Counted from the first letter of the stretch, positions 38,417 to 48,182 are shown. The stretch is 64,000 bases of DNA from Neocallimastix lanati (nom. inval.) (GCA_016946835.1 JACVTC010000015.1:1812001-1876000); one strand, 5' to 3'. Program-made: numbers and translations. The notes: a model not told the origin generated them from the letters alone.

Positions 38417-38599
38417 AAACAACAATAAAGAGCAATAATAAAATAAATAATAACAATAATAAGAACACATAAATACACTAACATATGTTTACATGATTTT
38501 AGGGAAATAGAACTGGAAGAAGTAGGCCAAGGAAACAATATAGAAGAACCAAGACTTAGTACAGACCTTAGAAGCAGAAGTGTGTTAGCATCTAGGTAA
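37801..38599 (+). other. Element D leader: AT spacer, 10-bp satellite and A-run
   Basis: No TGG-type primer site was recognised after the LTR. At about 38180-38330 ATAATAATAA repeats with a 10-bp period for some 15 units, followed by ATAAATG repeats and an A-run of about 40 (38375-38414). The apparent open frames here are artefacts of the repeat. Confidence 0.8.
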
Positions 38600-38728
38600 C
38601 AGTTTCCGGATTAAGTTTATCTGTCACAGGCAGCGATCTGGGCAGCTCTGGACTGGCCTATCCGATGTGTGGTAGGTTGCAATCGTGGTGTACGCGGGAA
38701 CATGACACCAGTAATAGGCAAGCTGCTC
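38600..38728 (+). promoter_or_regulatory. Leader module X in element D
   Basis: A G+C-rich, apparently structured block that matches 45049-45176 in element C. Conserved pieces in the same order are TTTCCGG, TAAGTTTA, CTCTGGACTG, CGTGGT, CATGAC and AGGCAAGCTG. Between CTCTGGACTG and CGTGGT each copy has a different sequence that still forms a stem, evidence that RNA shape is conserved. Not coding. Confidence 0.75.
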
Positions 38729-38909
38729 CCGTCATTAAGTACATACTACTGTTTACTGCTAACGTGCTTCTGGAAAATCGTCTGGAAATGCTTGAGTATT
38801 TTCTTATTCAACTGTTTTCTTTCGCCAAAACTTCCTAACTATGACCTTATAATCATAATAAACATATATATATATTTCATAGTTAATATAATTTATAATT
38901 TAGGTAAAA

Positions 38910-40265
38910 ATGGAATCCAATAGTAATAACGCCCAAATTCCAAGTGAAGTTGAATCCTCAAAGCTTATAACAGCTTTAACAGAATTTATTCCTACCTTCT
39001 TTTCCGCCAACGGAGTGTTATCCAAGGACTTAGCTGATAACAACAAACTTAACGTTAATGAGCTCCTGGAACAGAGTGAATTGTTTTTTAAAAAACATCC
39101 CAACTCTTTTTCCACGGACGACTTAAAAATTTCTTATGTTATCAGCATGTTACATGGACCTCCAAAGAAATGGGGACTTTCATTGAAGGCTGATGGGACT
39201 TTAAATTCGTTAAGCTATGACACCTTTAAAGATATTTTGATAAGCAATTTTGGGGATACTAAAGAACAGAAGGATGTTCTTATTGAACAACTTCTAAACT
39301 TAAAACAACTTCATTTAGGAAGAGCCGCATTATATACTATTGAATTTCGAAGGTTAGCTGGACGTATTGGATGGCCGGACGATGTATTCATTGACCTAAT
39401 CAAAAGAGGTCTTCTTGAGGATGTTAAAACAGAGTTCAATAAATTAGACAAACCTAAAAGTTTATTTGAGGCAACAAATTCTATTATCAATATTGATAGA
39501 AAATGTTTACTTAAGCAAAAAGTAAAGACCAATGACTACAAGCCAAAGAATAGTAAATCTTTCAAACGAAAAAGAAACGAAACTAACATGACCGAAAACA
39601 AATTTAAACGCAATAAGCACCATAAGGGACGAGACAATGGAAGTATTTTATCAGCAAATTACACCCCAAGTCATAATAATAAAATGACTACAACTTTCTT
39701 GTTAACCGTTAATAACAAAAAGATTAAAACCAGAATCCTTATTGACTCGGGCTCTGCTAGAAGTTATCTCTGCAAAAGCTTCGTAACAGCAAACAAAATT
39801 CCTTATTCAAACCTCTCAAATACGATCAATGTAAAACTTCCTAATGAAAAGAATATGGCTATAAAACAAGTTACAAAACGTCTTAAGCTTACTTTCATGG
39901 ACCATACGGAAACATTTGAATTCTTTATAGCCAATTTACAACTTCAAGACGTATCTGCAATCCTTGGAAGAGATTGGTTAAGCCTTCATTCACCTTACAT
40001 TGATTACAAAAATAATAAAATTTACTTCTTGGAAAGCTACTGTAAAAACCATTGCCCTTCTGCTAAGGGTAATAGGTTTGTTTTCCATTCATCAGATATT
40101 ACTGCTTCTCTCTTACCCAATAATGAACAGAAGGAAGAAATTCCTCTTGACTCAATAATTCCAGATTCCATACCTGAAGACGAACTTAGCGATATGAACA
40201 TTTGCGCTGCTTTAGTTCACAATAGTGAAATTAAGAATACCAAAAGAAATAAAAAAAATAATTAA
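38910..40265 (+). CDS. Element D ORF1: gag and protease
   Basis: 451 residues. The N-terminal two-thirds are a retrotransposon gag domain (residues such as K-K-W-G-L-S-L and R-L-A-G-R-I-G-W-P). A basic Lys/Arg/Asn stretch at about 210-250 replaces a zinc knuckle. An aspartic protease at about 265-370 has L-I-D-S-G-S-A and later A-I-L-G-R-D-W-L. Gag builds the virus-like particle and the protease matures it. The start is the ATG at 38910, after an AT-rich stretch ending TTTAG. ORF2 overlaps the end by about 40 nt in the +1 frame, matching Ty3, which uses +1 frameshifting. Confidence 0.9.
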   Translation: MESNSNNAQIPSEVESSKLITALTEFIPTFFSANGVLSKDLADNNKLNVNELLEQSELFFKKHPNSFSTDDLKISYVISMLHGPPKKWGLSLKADGTLNSLSYDTFKDILISNFGDTKEQKDVLIEQLLNLKQLHLGRAALYTIEFRRLAGRIGWPDDVFIDLIKRGLLEDVKTEFNKLDKPKSLFEATNSIINIDRKCLLKQKVKTNDYKPKNSKSFKRKRNETNMTENKFKRNKHHKGRDNGSILSANYTPSHNNKMTTTFLLTVNNKKIKTRILIDSGSARSYLCKSFVTANKIPYSNLSNTINVKLPNEKNMAIKQVTKRLKLTFMDHTETFEFFIANLQLQDVSAILGRDWLSLHSPYIDYKNNKIYFLESYCKNHCPSAKGNRFVFHSSDITASLLPNNEQKEEIPLDSIIPDSIPEDELSDMNICAALVHNSEIKNTKRNKKNN

Positions 40266-43110
40266 AAAATATTATTATGACCTTTGTATTGTATTTGAAA
40301 AGAAAGAAGCTGATAAACTCCCTCCACACCGTGTTTATGATATATCCATTGTTTTAGTTCCCGGTGCTCAACTTTATTTTGGACCAATTTATTCGTTGAC
40401 TGTTGAAGAAAAGAAGGCACTTCGTGAATACATTAAGGAAAACCTTGCTAAAGGATTCATTAGAAAATCAAAATCTCCTGCTGGTGCCCCGGTGCTATTT
40501 GTTAGAAAACGTGACGGTTCTCTTAGACTTTGTGTTGACTATAGAAAGCTCAATTCTATCACCATTAGAAACAGTTATCCAATTCCTAGGATATCTGATT
40601 TGATAGAATCATTTAAAGGTGCTATTATTTTCTCTCGGCTTGACTTAAGATCTGCCTATAACTTAGTTCGTGTCAAGAAAGGCCATGAATACCTTACTGC
40701 TTTTCGTACTCCTTTTGGTCATTTTGAATACCGTGTAATGCCTTTTGGTTTACGTAATGCACCTTCGGTTTTTCAACGCTTTATCCAAGACATTTTTTCT
40801 GATGATATTGGCTTGTTTCTCTTTGTCTACTTAGATGACATTATAATATATTCGAAAAACCTTACTGAACATATTAAACATGTTCATCATGTCCTTTCCT
40901 TGTTAGTCAAAAATGGTCTCTATGTAAAACTAGAAAAATGTGAATTTCACGTTCCTGAAACTACTTTTTTAGGGTTTGTTGTATCAATAAATGGCCTTTC
41001 AATGGATAAAAACAAAGTAAAATCAATTCTTGAATGGCCTACTCCAAAAAACATGAATGAACTTCAAAGTTTCCTCGGACTCTGTAACTACTATAGGAAA
41101 TTCATAAAGAATTTCGCCATAATTATGGAACCCTTAAGAATACTCCTCAAGAAGAATAACGAGTTCAAATGGAATGATGATGCTGAGAATGCCTTCAAAA
41201 AATTAAAACTTGCTTTTACCACAGACGAAATCCTTATCTACCCCGATCCAGATAAGGAATTCACTGTTGAAACTGATGCCAGTGATTTTGCTGTGGGTTG
41301 CATTCTTTCTCAAATCAGTGACAAGGATAACGAACTTCACCCTGTCGCTTTTCATTCTAGGTCTTTGTCATCTTCTGAATTAAATTATACAATATATGAC
41401 AAGGAACTACTCGCTATTATCACCGCTTTTGAAACCTGGCGTCACCACCTTGAAGGGGCTAAGTTTCCTGTTCAAATCATTACCGATCACAGGAATTTAT
41501 TATATTTTAAAAAGCCTCAACATTTAAACCAACGCCAGATAAGATGGAGCCTCTTTCTTTCTAAGTTTGACTTTAGGATTTCGTTCAGACCTGGATCAAG
41601 GTGTGGTAAACCAGATTCGTTGTCGAGACGTCCGGATTATAAATCCGTGGTTTCCCTCCACAACAAAGACCGTCCTTTATTGGATGATAATGCCTTTTGT
41701 TGTGCAAACACTATTATCAGTAGCTTGATTGATACCCAACCGACTGACAAATTTTGTGGATCAAGGAGTAGTGAACCAGATTCGTCGTCGAGACGTCCGG
41801 ATTATAATTCCGTGGTTTCCCTCCACAACAAAGACCGTCCTTTATTGGATGATAATGCCTTATGTTGTGCAAACACTGATAATATTAGTAGTTTGATTGA
41901 TGCCCAAACGGCTGACACATATTGCAAATCTATTTTAGAAAAGATTAAAACTAAGTCAAACACAGTTAAAAGTTCTTTATTTTCTTTAAATGAAGGGGTC
42001 TTACATTTCCAAAACAGAATCATCGTCCCATCCACTTTAAGAGCAAGAATTTTGAAATCTTTTCATGACTCACCCACCAACGGACACCAAGGTATTGACA
42101 AAACTCTTGATAAAATCAAGAGATACTACTGGTGGCCTAATATGAAGAAAGATATTCATAATTATGTACTTTCTTGTTCAACTTGTGCTAGGTGTAAAAT
42201 TCGTAGACATAAACCCTACGGAAAAATTCAACCGTTGCCTGTTCCCAATAAACCATGGGAAATTATTGGGGTTGATTTTATAGTTTCGTTACCTAGTTCA
42301 CAAGATTGCACATGTATTATGGTGGTTTCGGATCATTTAACAAAGATGATCCATTTAGTTCCTTGCTCCGACGTCCCTTCCGCTGACCTGACCGCCAAGA
42401 TGCTCCTTTACAACGTTTTTCGGTATCATGGATTCCCTAAAATCATTGTCTCTGTTCATGGCTCCCAGTTCTCTTCTGAATTTTGGACCTCACTCTGCTC
42501 AGCTCTAAATACTAAGCCAAGACTCGCTACTGCTCATCACCAACAAACAAATGGTCAAGTCGAAAGGGCTAATTCCGTAATCGAACAATATTTACGATGC
42601 TACTGTTCTACTGCCCAAAATGAATGGTGTTTTTATCTACCTCTTTGTGAAATGGCTTATAACAACTCATTTCACAAATCTATAAACATGTCGCCTTTCT
42701 GTGCAAATTATGGTTTTAATCCAGTATGCAATATTGACTCTCCTCCTGTTCTTTTAAAAGATAATGCCTCTGTACTTACTAGGGATTGGTCTGCCCATTT
42801 TGATGCCCTTAAAAAGCACCTTATCAAAGCTAAAGAAGATTTCAAAAAGTTTGGTGACTCTAGGAAAGCTTCTGGTCCTACTTTCCATGTTAACGACATG
42901 GTTTGGTTGAAAAGGTATTACTTCTCCAATGAACCTGCAAAAAAGCTTTCTAACCAGTATCTTGGACCCTTTAAGGTCATAGAAGTGAGGGAAAGAATGA
43001 ACTACCGGCTTGAATTACCAGAAAATCTTCATTTACACCCGGTATTTCATATCTCGCAGTTGGAGCCTTATACTGAAAGAGACATAGGATTAAAGGAACC
43101 ATCACCATAA
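40225..43110 (+). CDS. Element D ORF2: reverse transcriptase, RNase H, integrase
   Basis: About 960 residues. Reverse transcriptase (about 60-260) has V-L-F-V-R-K, L-D-L-R-S-A-Y, M-P-F-G-L and Y-L-D-D-I-I-I-Y. RNase H (about 350-465) begins E-T-D-A-S-D-F. Integrase has an H-H-C-C finger (about 610-665, ending C-S-T-C-A-R-C), a core of about 680-860, and a C-terminal GPY/F-like module (Q-Y-L-G-P-F-K-V-I) without chromodomain. Between RNase H and integrase a block of about 55 residues is tandemly duplicated. Expression would need frameshifting from ORF1. Confidence 0.92.
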   Translation: MKLRIPKEIKKIIKKYYYDLCIVFEKKEADKLPPHRVYDISIVLVPGAQLYFGPIYSLTVEEKKALREYIKENLAKGFIRKSKSPAGAPVLFVRKRDGSLRLCVDYRKLNSITIRNSYPIPRISDLIESFKGAIIFSRLDLRSAYNLVRVKKGHEYLTAFRTPFGHFEYRVMPFGLRNAPSVFQRFIQDIFSDDIGLFLFVYLDDIIIYSKNLTEHIKHVHHVLSLLVKNGLYVKLEKCEFHVPETTFLGFVVSINGLSMDKNKVKSILEWPTPKNMNELQSFLGLCNYYRKFIKNFAIIMEPLRILLKKNNEFKWNDDAENAFKKLKLAFTTDEILIYPDPDKEFTVETDASDFAVGCILSQISDKDNELHPVAFHSRSLSSSELNYTIYDKELLAIITAFETWRHHLEGAKFPVQIITDHRNLLYFKKPQHLNQRQIRWSLFLSKFDFRISFRPGSRCGKPDSLSRRPDYKSVVSLHNKDRPLLDDNAFCCANTIISSLIDTQPTDKFCGSRSSEPDSSSRRPDYNSVVSLHNKDRPLLDDNALCCANTDNISSLIDAQTADTYCKSILEKIKTKSNTVKSSLFSLNEGVLHFQNRIIVPSTLRARILKSFHDSPTNGHQGIDKTLDKIKRYYWWPNMKKDIHNYVLSCSTCARCKIRRHKPYGKIQPLPVPNKPWEIIGVDFIVSLPSSQDCTCIMVVSDHLTKMIHLVPCSDVPSADLTAKMLLYNVFRYHGFPKIIVSVHGSQFSSEFWTSLCSALNTKPRLATAHHQQTNGQVERANSVIEQYLRCYCSTAQNEWCFYLPLCEMAYNNSFHKSINMSPFCANYGFNPVCNIDSPPVLLKDNASVLTRDWSAHFDALKKHLIKAKEDFKKFGDSRKASGPTFHVNDMVWLKRYYFSNEPAKKLSNQYLGPFKVIEVRERMNYRLELPENLHLHPVFHISQLEPYTERDIGLKEPSP
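41593..41925 (+). repeat. 165-bp in-frame tandem duplication in element D pol
   Basis: GGATCAAGG at 41593 recurs at 41758, and CCAGATTCGT at 41611 recurs at 41776, both 165 bp apart. The copies encode similar 55-residue blocks (R-R-P-D-Y and L-L-D-D-N-A) in the RNase H to integrase spacer. The copies have diverged slightly, so the duplication is older than this insertion and is probably a trait of the family. Confidence 0.9.
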
Positions 43111-43119
43111 AGGGAGCAA

Positions 43120-44118
43120 TGTAAGAATCTATAATTATTTTTAACAAAATAATTATATTTTCTTAGTTAAGTTATAATTAATATAACTTTTATTTAACTC
43201 ATATTTCATTTATACAATTAATTATAATTAATAATTTATTTAATTATATATTAAAATTTTATTTAGTTTAATATTAAAAATTTATTTAATTAAATAATTT
43301 TTATACATTTAAAATAATATTAAATTTATTTAATTATTCACTTAATTATTAAATTTATTAGTTTTAGTTTTCTCTCACTCATTAAATCATAAACTAAAAC
43401 ACTATTCTGTATTTTATCATGTATTCTGTATTCTAACATGTATTCTGTATTGTATTAATCATGTATTTTATTATTAATGTATTGTTTTATATTTTTTATG
43501 TAAAGTTCTATAAAATAGAACTAAATAGATTAAATTTTAAATTTTATGATCGAAATAATTTTCATTATTTTATTCTTTTATTTTCGATCATTATATTAGA
43601 TTAAGTAATCGGTTAATTAAGGTTTTTCCAATTACTTCTTAAAAGTAATCGGTTTTACTTAATTAACGCGATGATCGATATGGATAGAATATCGATCAAA
43701 AAACTTATCTAGGTTTTTCTTCTAGTCTTTTCCTAGATAAGAGATTTGTTAAGATTAGAACCTCTTTTGATTTTAACCTTATTTTGACAAAAAAGTATAA
43801 ATAAGGCTCTTGAGTTCTCTTTGAGAAATCAAGAGTTATTATTATAACAATTATAATATAATAATAATAACAATAAGTTTTAACATTTAAAATTTTTAAT
43901 AAATAATAAAACAAATTATTTTAATAAAACAAATTTTATAATTAAAACTTTTCCTTATCAATTTTAGTGTTTCGTCTATTATAATTCGTTATAATAAACT
44001 CGATAATTAGAAAGAACCATAGGTAAGTATGATTCTTTTCTAAACCTTTAATATTAGCAGTTAGAGCTAATATTAATGATTAATAATTTAATTATAATTT
44101 TTTAATTAAATTATTACA
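43120..44118 (+). repeat. LTR of element D (3' copy)
   Basis: Identical by eye to 36802-37800. TATA-like motif at 43790-43805. Confidence 0.93.
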
Positions 44119-44121
44119 TGT

Positions 44122-44960
44122 TGGTAAAGAACGAACATATAATGGATTATTAATTAGAATTTCAACTTACTTTAGAATCCATTATATTATTCTTTACTTA
44201 ATATTACTTTACTATATTTTCTATACTAAAATATTTTCTAAATATATTTTTTTTTATATTTTTATTAAAAGTTTCTAAAATATTATCAATAATTCTATAT
44301 TTTTACTATTAATATCAATATCTATAATTTACCTTAAATTTTATTATTTTATTAAAGTGTTTATTATCAATATTAATATTTTATTTTTATTTTCAAATAT
44401 ATTATTATATTATTATTATATTGTATCAATATTAAACTTGTATTCTTTTTAGTATTTTATTTTATTTTTAAATTGATTATTTAATATTTTTTTTATTCCC
44501 CACAAATAAAATCAAATCTTAATTGATTAATAATAAATATTAAATATATTATAGTTTTTAAATTTATTTTATATAAAATATAAGAATATTATATTAACAT
44601 TCTTGATTAAAATAACTTTATTTTTCTGTAAAATCTTTTTAAATTTTGCTTGTTACTTTTCGTATATATTAAATAATTTAGTTTTAGTATATGAAAAATA
44701 ATATAAAATTATATAAACAAAATTTATTAAAATAAAAATACTTATGAATTAGTTAATTTAAATTAATATAAAATTTTAAGTAATTAGTAATAGTAAATAT
44801 TTTTTTTTTAAATATGATAATAAAATGTAGAAAGGCTTTACATATTTATTTTTTTTCAAAAAGTATAAATAAGTGAAGTTTTTCAATAATTAAAATGTGG
44901 ACAGAAAAATATTAAAAATAAATAATTAAATAAAATTCTAATAAAACCCGAACCATAACA
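44122..44960 (+). repeat. LTR of element C (5' copy)
   Basis: TGGTAAAGAACG to CCCGAACCATAACA. TATA-like AAAAAGTATAAATAAG at 44868-44883. Confidence 0.93.
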
Positions 44961-44967
44961 TAATTTA

Positions 44968-44984
44968 TGGTGGAGATATCGGGG
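44968..44984 (+). promoter_or_regulatory. Primer binding site of element C
   Basis: TGGTGGAGATATCGGGG, 7 nt after the LTR, identical to that of element B. Confidence 0.8.
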
Positions 44985-45048
44985 AATATTAGAAAAATAA
45001 AATTTAATATTATTTATTAATTAAATTATTTAACAAAGCCTTGGATAT

Positions 45049-45176
45049 AGATTTCCGGGCTAAGTTTAACCTACATAGTAATTGGGCTAGTAGGCTCTGG
45101 ACTGCTGTATTTTATATTGAATACAGTAGCCGTGGTACCCGCGTGGCATGACGCCGTGAAGAGGCAAGCTGTACGT
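45049..45176 (+). promoter_or_regulatory. Leader module X in element C
   Basis: Counterpart of 38600-38728 in element D. In its variable part it has a clean 7-bp stem CTGTATT with AATACAG. It is followed by an A-run of about 50 (45271-45320). Confidence 0.75.
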
Positions 45177-45268
45177 CAGACAGGGTATACTATCAGATTA
45201 TCCATAAGTTTTGTTAAATAATAATAATTAATAATTTAATATTAATATTAATAATAATAAAAGTTATA

Positions 45269-45322
<54 letters not shown>

Positions 45323-45394
45323 TTGGAAAACTTTAGTTTTTGTAGTAACTTTATTTAATTATAGATTATAAAATAAAAAATAATAATAAAAAAA

Positions 45395-45750
45395 AATAAT
45401 AAAAAGTTAACAAATTTACGAAGTTAATATTCGAGTAAGACAGTGTTAGCTTGCAGGATATTAATTTCATAAACTCTTATTTACAATTTTGCAAGGTTTT
45501 GTAGATTGTAAACGCGAGTATCTCAAGGAACAAATCCTTGACAATTAGGCAAATACGCCCTAGAACTATAAAACCTTCACGCTGAAGGCAACTACACACT
45601 TCAACAGGTGATAGTTTGTTCACTCGCGCAGAAAATAAGAGGTGGGTCAGGTTCGATCCCTGATAAAACCCTGGTCATTCTTGCGAAGTGACGTTAAAAT
45701 ATATAGTTTTTTTTATTTTTATTTTAGGCTTTTATAAATTTGTTCGCCTA
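45395..45750 (+). promoter_or_regulatory. Leader module Y in element C
   Basis: Counterpart of 22846-23205 in element A. It includes a perfect T-arm-like hairpin TCAGGTTCGATCCCTGA (45647-45663) containing a B-box-like GGTTCGATCCC. No convincing A box lies upstream. It ends at TTATAAATTTGTTCGCC. Non-coding. Confidence 0.8.
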
Positions 45751-45891
45751 TTATTATTATTATTATTATTATTATTTTTGCAATAAAATAAAAATATATA
45801 TATATTTTTTTTCCTTTTAAAATAATAAATATTTCATTAATAAATTTTTTTTAATAAATAATAAATTAAATTTTTCTTTAGTGTAGAACAA

Positions 45892-45936
<45 letters not shown>

Positions 45937-46970
45937 TTTTTAACCAATAGTATTATCATAGATATAGATTTATATATGTAAAAAAAAAAAAAAAAAAAAT
46001 TTTATTTTAATGATAAATATTAAAATAATAAGCAAAAAAAATTTTTTTTTTTGTAGTACAAATTTTTAATTTTTTTTTTAAATAAGAATAAATTTTATAA
46101 ATAAATTTTTTTTTTATATTAATAATTCTAAATAATAAATTGTAATTTTTTTTTATGTTTATCAGTTTATTTTATTTTTTTTTAATATATACATGTACAA
46201 TATATATATATAGAATATATAAAATTAGATTATTATTATTATTTTTCAAATAAGTGTATTATTTTTATGATTTTATATAATTAAATTTTTTTTTTCGAAA
46301 TTTTTATAATTGAAATTTTTTTGTGTGTGTTAAATTTTCTATTATTCGTTATATAATTAATTAAATTTTAATTAAAAAGAAAAATATAAATAAGCTGTCT
46401 TACAACTCTCTACGCGGGATAGTTGAACACCCACACATAATACTTTATTGTTTTGATCTTGTTGATACTGGGAAGGATACGTTATTATCTTCTTTATTAC
46501 TAACAATAAGTTAGCCAAATTAAAAAGAATTTAATATTGCTACCTTCTTTTTATTAAGTTTCTTAATAATTAACAATCGACATTATCAACTTATCAATAA
46601 AGAGCTAAGGGGACTTATTGTAAGAAGGGTTAACAAGCTATATATTTGATGGTTCAACACTATATAGTTTGGCTTGTATTTTAACTTTTTATTTAATATT
46701 TCATTAAATGTTATAACAAAGAATTAATAGAATAATAAATATATACAAAAAAGAAATAAAAATAAAAATAAATATACATTATTATTATTATTTAAGTATT
46801 TATACAATTTGCTTTATGTTATATTAATTATTTTAATAAAGGAAATAAATATATTAAATAAAATTAAATAAAGAAGTTATTACTACAAATAAATTTAAAA
46901 AAAAATTAAGATATACATATTTTGTGTATTAATGCTTAAGAGAATATAATAAACATTAAAATTCATAATA
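45751..46970 (+). other. Element C leader: A/T runs and a third structured island
   Basis: Long A and T runs (for example about 45900-45930) surround a G+C-richer block at about 46390-46690 containing ACTCTCTACGCGGGATAG. No sustained frame. I found no counterpart to this island in the other elements. Confidence 0.6.
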
Positions 46971-46976
46971 AAAAGC

Positions 46977-47145
46977 TTCAGATTTTCAAATTGCGTTTTT
47001 GAGTCTGAATTTATTTTTCTTAGTTTCAGATTTTCGAAGGGTGTTTTCGAGTCTGAATTAATTTATCAGATTTTCAGAGAGAGATTCTGAGTCTGAATTA
47101 TTATTGGAATAAAGAATTGGATTGTCAGAGGGTTTTCTGAGTCCA
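46977..47145 (+). promoter_or_regulatory. Four tandem covarying hairpins before element C gag
   Basis: Hairpins lie at 46977-47009, 47025-47057, 47066-47096 and 47118-47145. Each has an outer stem, a 3-nt bulge (TTT or TTG) on the 5' side against a single G on the 3' side, an inner stem and a loop. Outer stems are TTCAGA/TCTGAA twice, TCAGA/TCTGA and TGGA/TCCA. Inner stems are TCAA/TTGA, TCGAA/TTCGA and TCAGA/TCTGA twice. The paired changes keep the fold. The position, 120 nt before the gag ATG, fits an RNA packaging or Gag-binding site or a translation element, which is inference. Confidence 0.8.
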
Positions 47146-47264
47146 TAATTATATTAGTATAAAACAAAGATAAATTTATTTTTTTTTGTTATTAAATATA
47201 TTTTTAAAGTAAACATATTTTTAAATTGGATATCATAGCATTAATACCATTTTTAAATTTTCAA

Positions 47265-48161
47265 ATGGCTGAAAATAAAATCAATTTTAAAGAATTAAAA
47301 AAGGAATTAAAAGATATCGAGAAAATTTCAAAGGAAAATCTCGATATCAAATCTTGGGAATCAGAAATCCGATTATGGATAAAACTTGAGGAAGTTACTG
47401 ATCCCAAAAAGATTTTTACCGCCTGCTTACTCACGTCTACTGGAGAGCCTCACGAAGTTATCCAGGATTTAATTGAAAGTTACAGTACCGATTCTGAATC
47501 AGAAAGTGAGGACGAAGAAGAAGAAGAAGAATCTGATTCAGAAGAAAAGAAAAAAGATGAATATCCTTCCTTAAAGGAAATTGTAGAAGCAATAGAAACT
47601 TTTTATGGTCTTAAAGAAGACCAGAATATGTTACTTCGTGAGCTCCGTGCTTTAAGAATTAAAAGAAATGAGCGAGTAAAAGACTTTAATACTCGTTTCC
47701 GATCCATATATTTGAAATTAGATAAGAAAAGAAAGAAGCGAGTCAGTGTTCTCGATTATATTGATGCTCTTAGGAACAATGAAGAAGCTTGGAAAAGGGT
47801 CTCCCTTAAGGATGACATTTCTTTAAATCGGGCGTTTGACATTGCCGAAAAAGTTGATAGAGTAATGAATTTGAGACCCTCAAAAGAGTACTCAACTGAA
47901 ATTGTCAACCCAAGAATAAATATCAGGAATAATTATCAAAACAACAGAAAGGTAGTAAGAGAGAATTATGAAGTTAGAAGCCCAAAAAGAAATAAAGATT
48001 ACGAATTGGAGGACTTAACAAAAAAAATGAAAAATCTTACCATTAAAGCCTGTTTTTATTGTAGCGATCCAGGACATTTGCAGTATAATTGTCCTAAGTT
48101 AAATGCAATTATTCAAGAAAATAAGAAACGGTTATATAGTGGAAAATCTTTAAACCATTAA
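47265..48161 (+). CDS. Element C gag
   Basis: 299 residues from the ATG at 47265. This start was chosen because the first residues (I-N-F-K-E-L-K-K-E-L-K-D-I-E-K) align with the start of element B's gag; an upstream in-frame ATG at 47226 is less likely. It has a capsid-like domain, an acidic Glu/Asp/Ser stretch at about 80-105, and a CCHC zinc knuckle near the end (C-F-Y-C-S-D-P-G-H-L-Q-Y-N-C). It forms the particle and binds RNA. The gag stop is preceded by the slippery heptamer that directs some ribosomes into pol. Confidence 0.92.
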   Translation: MAENKINFKELKKELKDIEKISKENLDIKSWESEIRLWIKLEEVTDPKKIFTACLLTSTGEPHEVIQDLIESYSTDSESESEDEEEEEESDSEEKKKDEYPSLKEIVEAIETFYGLKEDQNMLLRELRALRIKRNERVKDFNTRFRSIYLKLDKKRKKRVSVLDYIDALRNNEEAWKRVSLKDDISLNRAFDIAEKVDRVMNLRPSKEYSTEIVNPRINIRNNYQNNRKVVRENYEVRSPKRNKDYELEDLTKKMKNLTIKACFYCSDPGHLQYNCPKLNAIIQENKKRLYSGKSLNH

Positions 48162-48182
48162 AAGGGAGAGGAAGCACTCCCT
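48149..48182 (+). promoter_or_regulatory. -1 frameshift signal between gag and pol of element C
   Basis: T TTA AAC (48149-48155) is the classical -1 slippery heptamer, in the gag frame, two codons before the stop. After 7 nt comes a hairpin AGGGAG (48163-48168) with CTCCCT (48177-48182) and an 8-nt loop. The pol frame is the -1 frame and is open across this site. Confidence 0.9.

Larger units (their letters stand above)
36802..44118 (+). mobile_element. Ty3/gypsy retrotransposon D, young, looks whole
   Basis: The 999-bp LTRs 36802-37800 and 43120-44118 are identical as far as I can see, with a constant offset of 6,318 bp, implying a very recent insertion. Target duplication TGTTG is at 36797-36801 and 44119-44123. 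The second copy uses the first two bases of element C's LTR, so D landed on the edge of C. Order: LTR, leader with module X, ORF1 (gag-protease), ORF2 (RT, RNase H, integrase), purine tract AAAGGGAGC, LTR. There is no chromodomain. The reading frames look whole; whether it is active cannot be told from sequence. Confidence 0.93.

Noticed and set aside
38155-38538. Tyr/Leu/Phe/Ile-rich open frames on the minus strand
   Set aside because: They are translations of the 10-bp AT microsatellite and A-run in the element D leader.
38600-38728. Module X as a hammerhead, HDV or twister ribozyme
   Set aside because: I could not place the conserved cores of these classes, so no ribozyme call is made.
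44117-44121. CATGT as the left target duplication of element C
   Set aside because: It does not match the right flank. Once D is recognised as inserted at C's first two bases, the true left copy is GTGT at 36796-36799.
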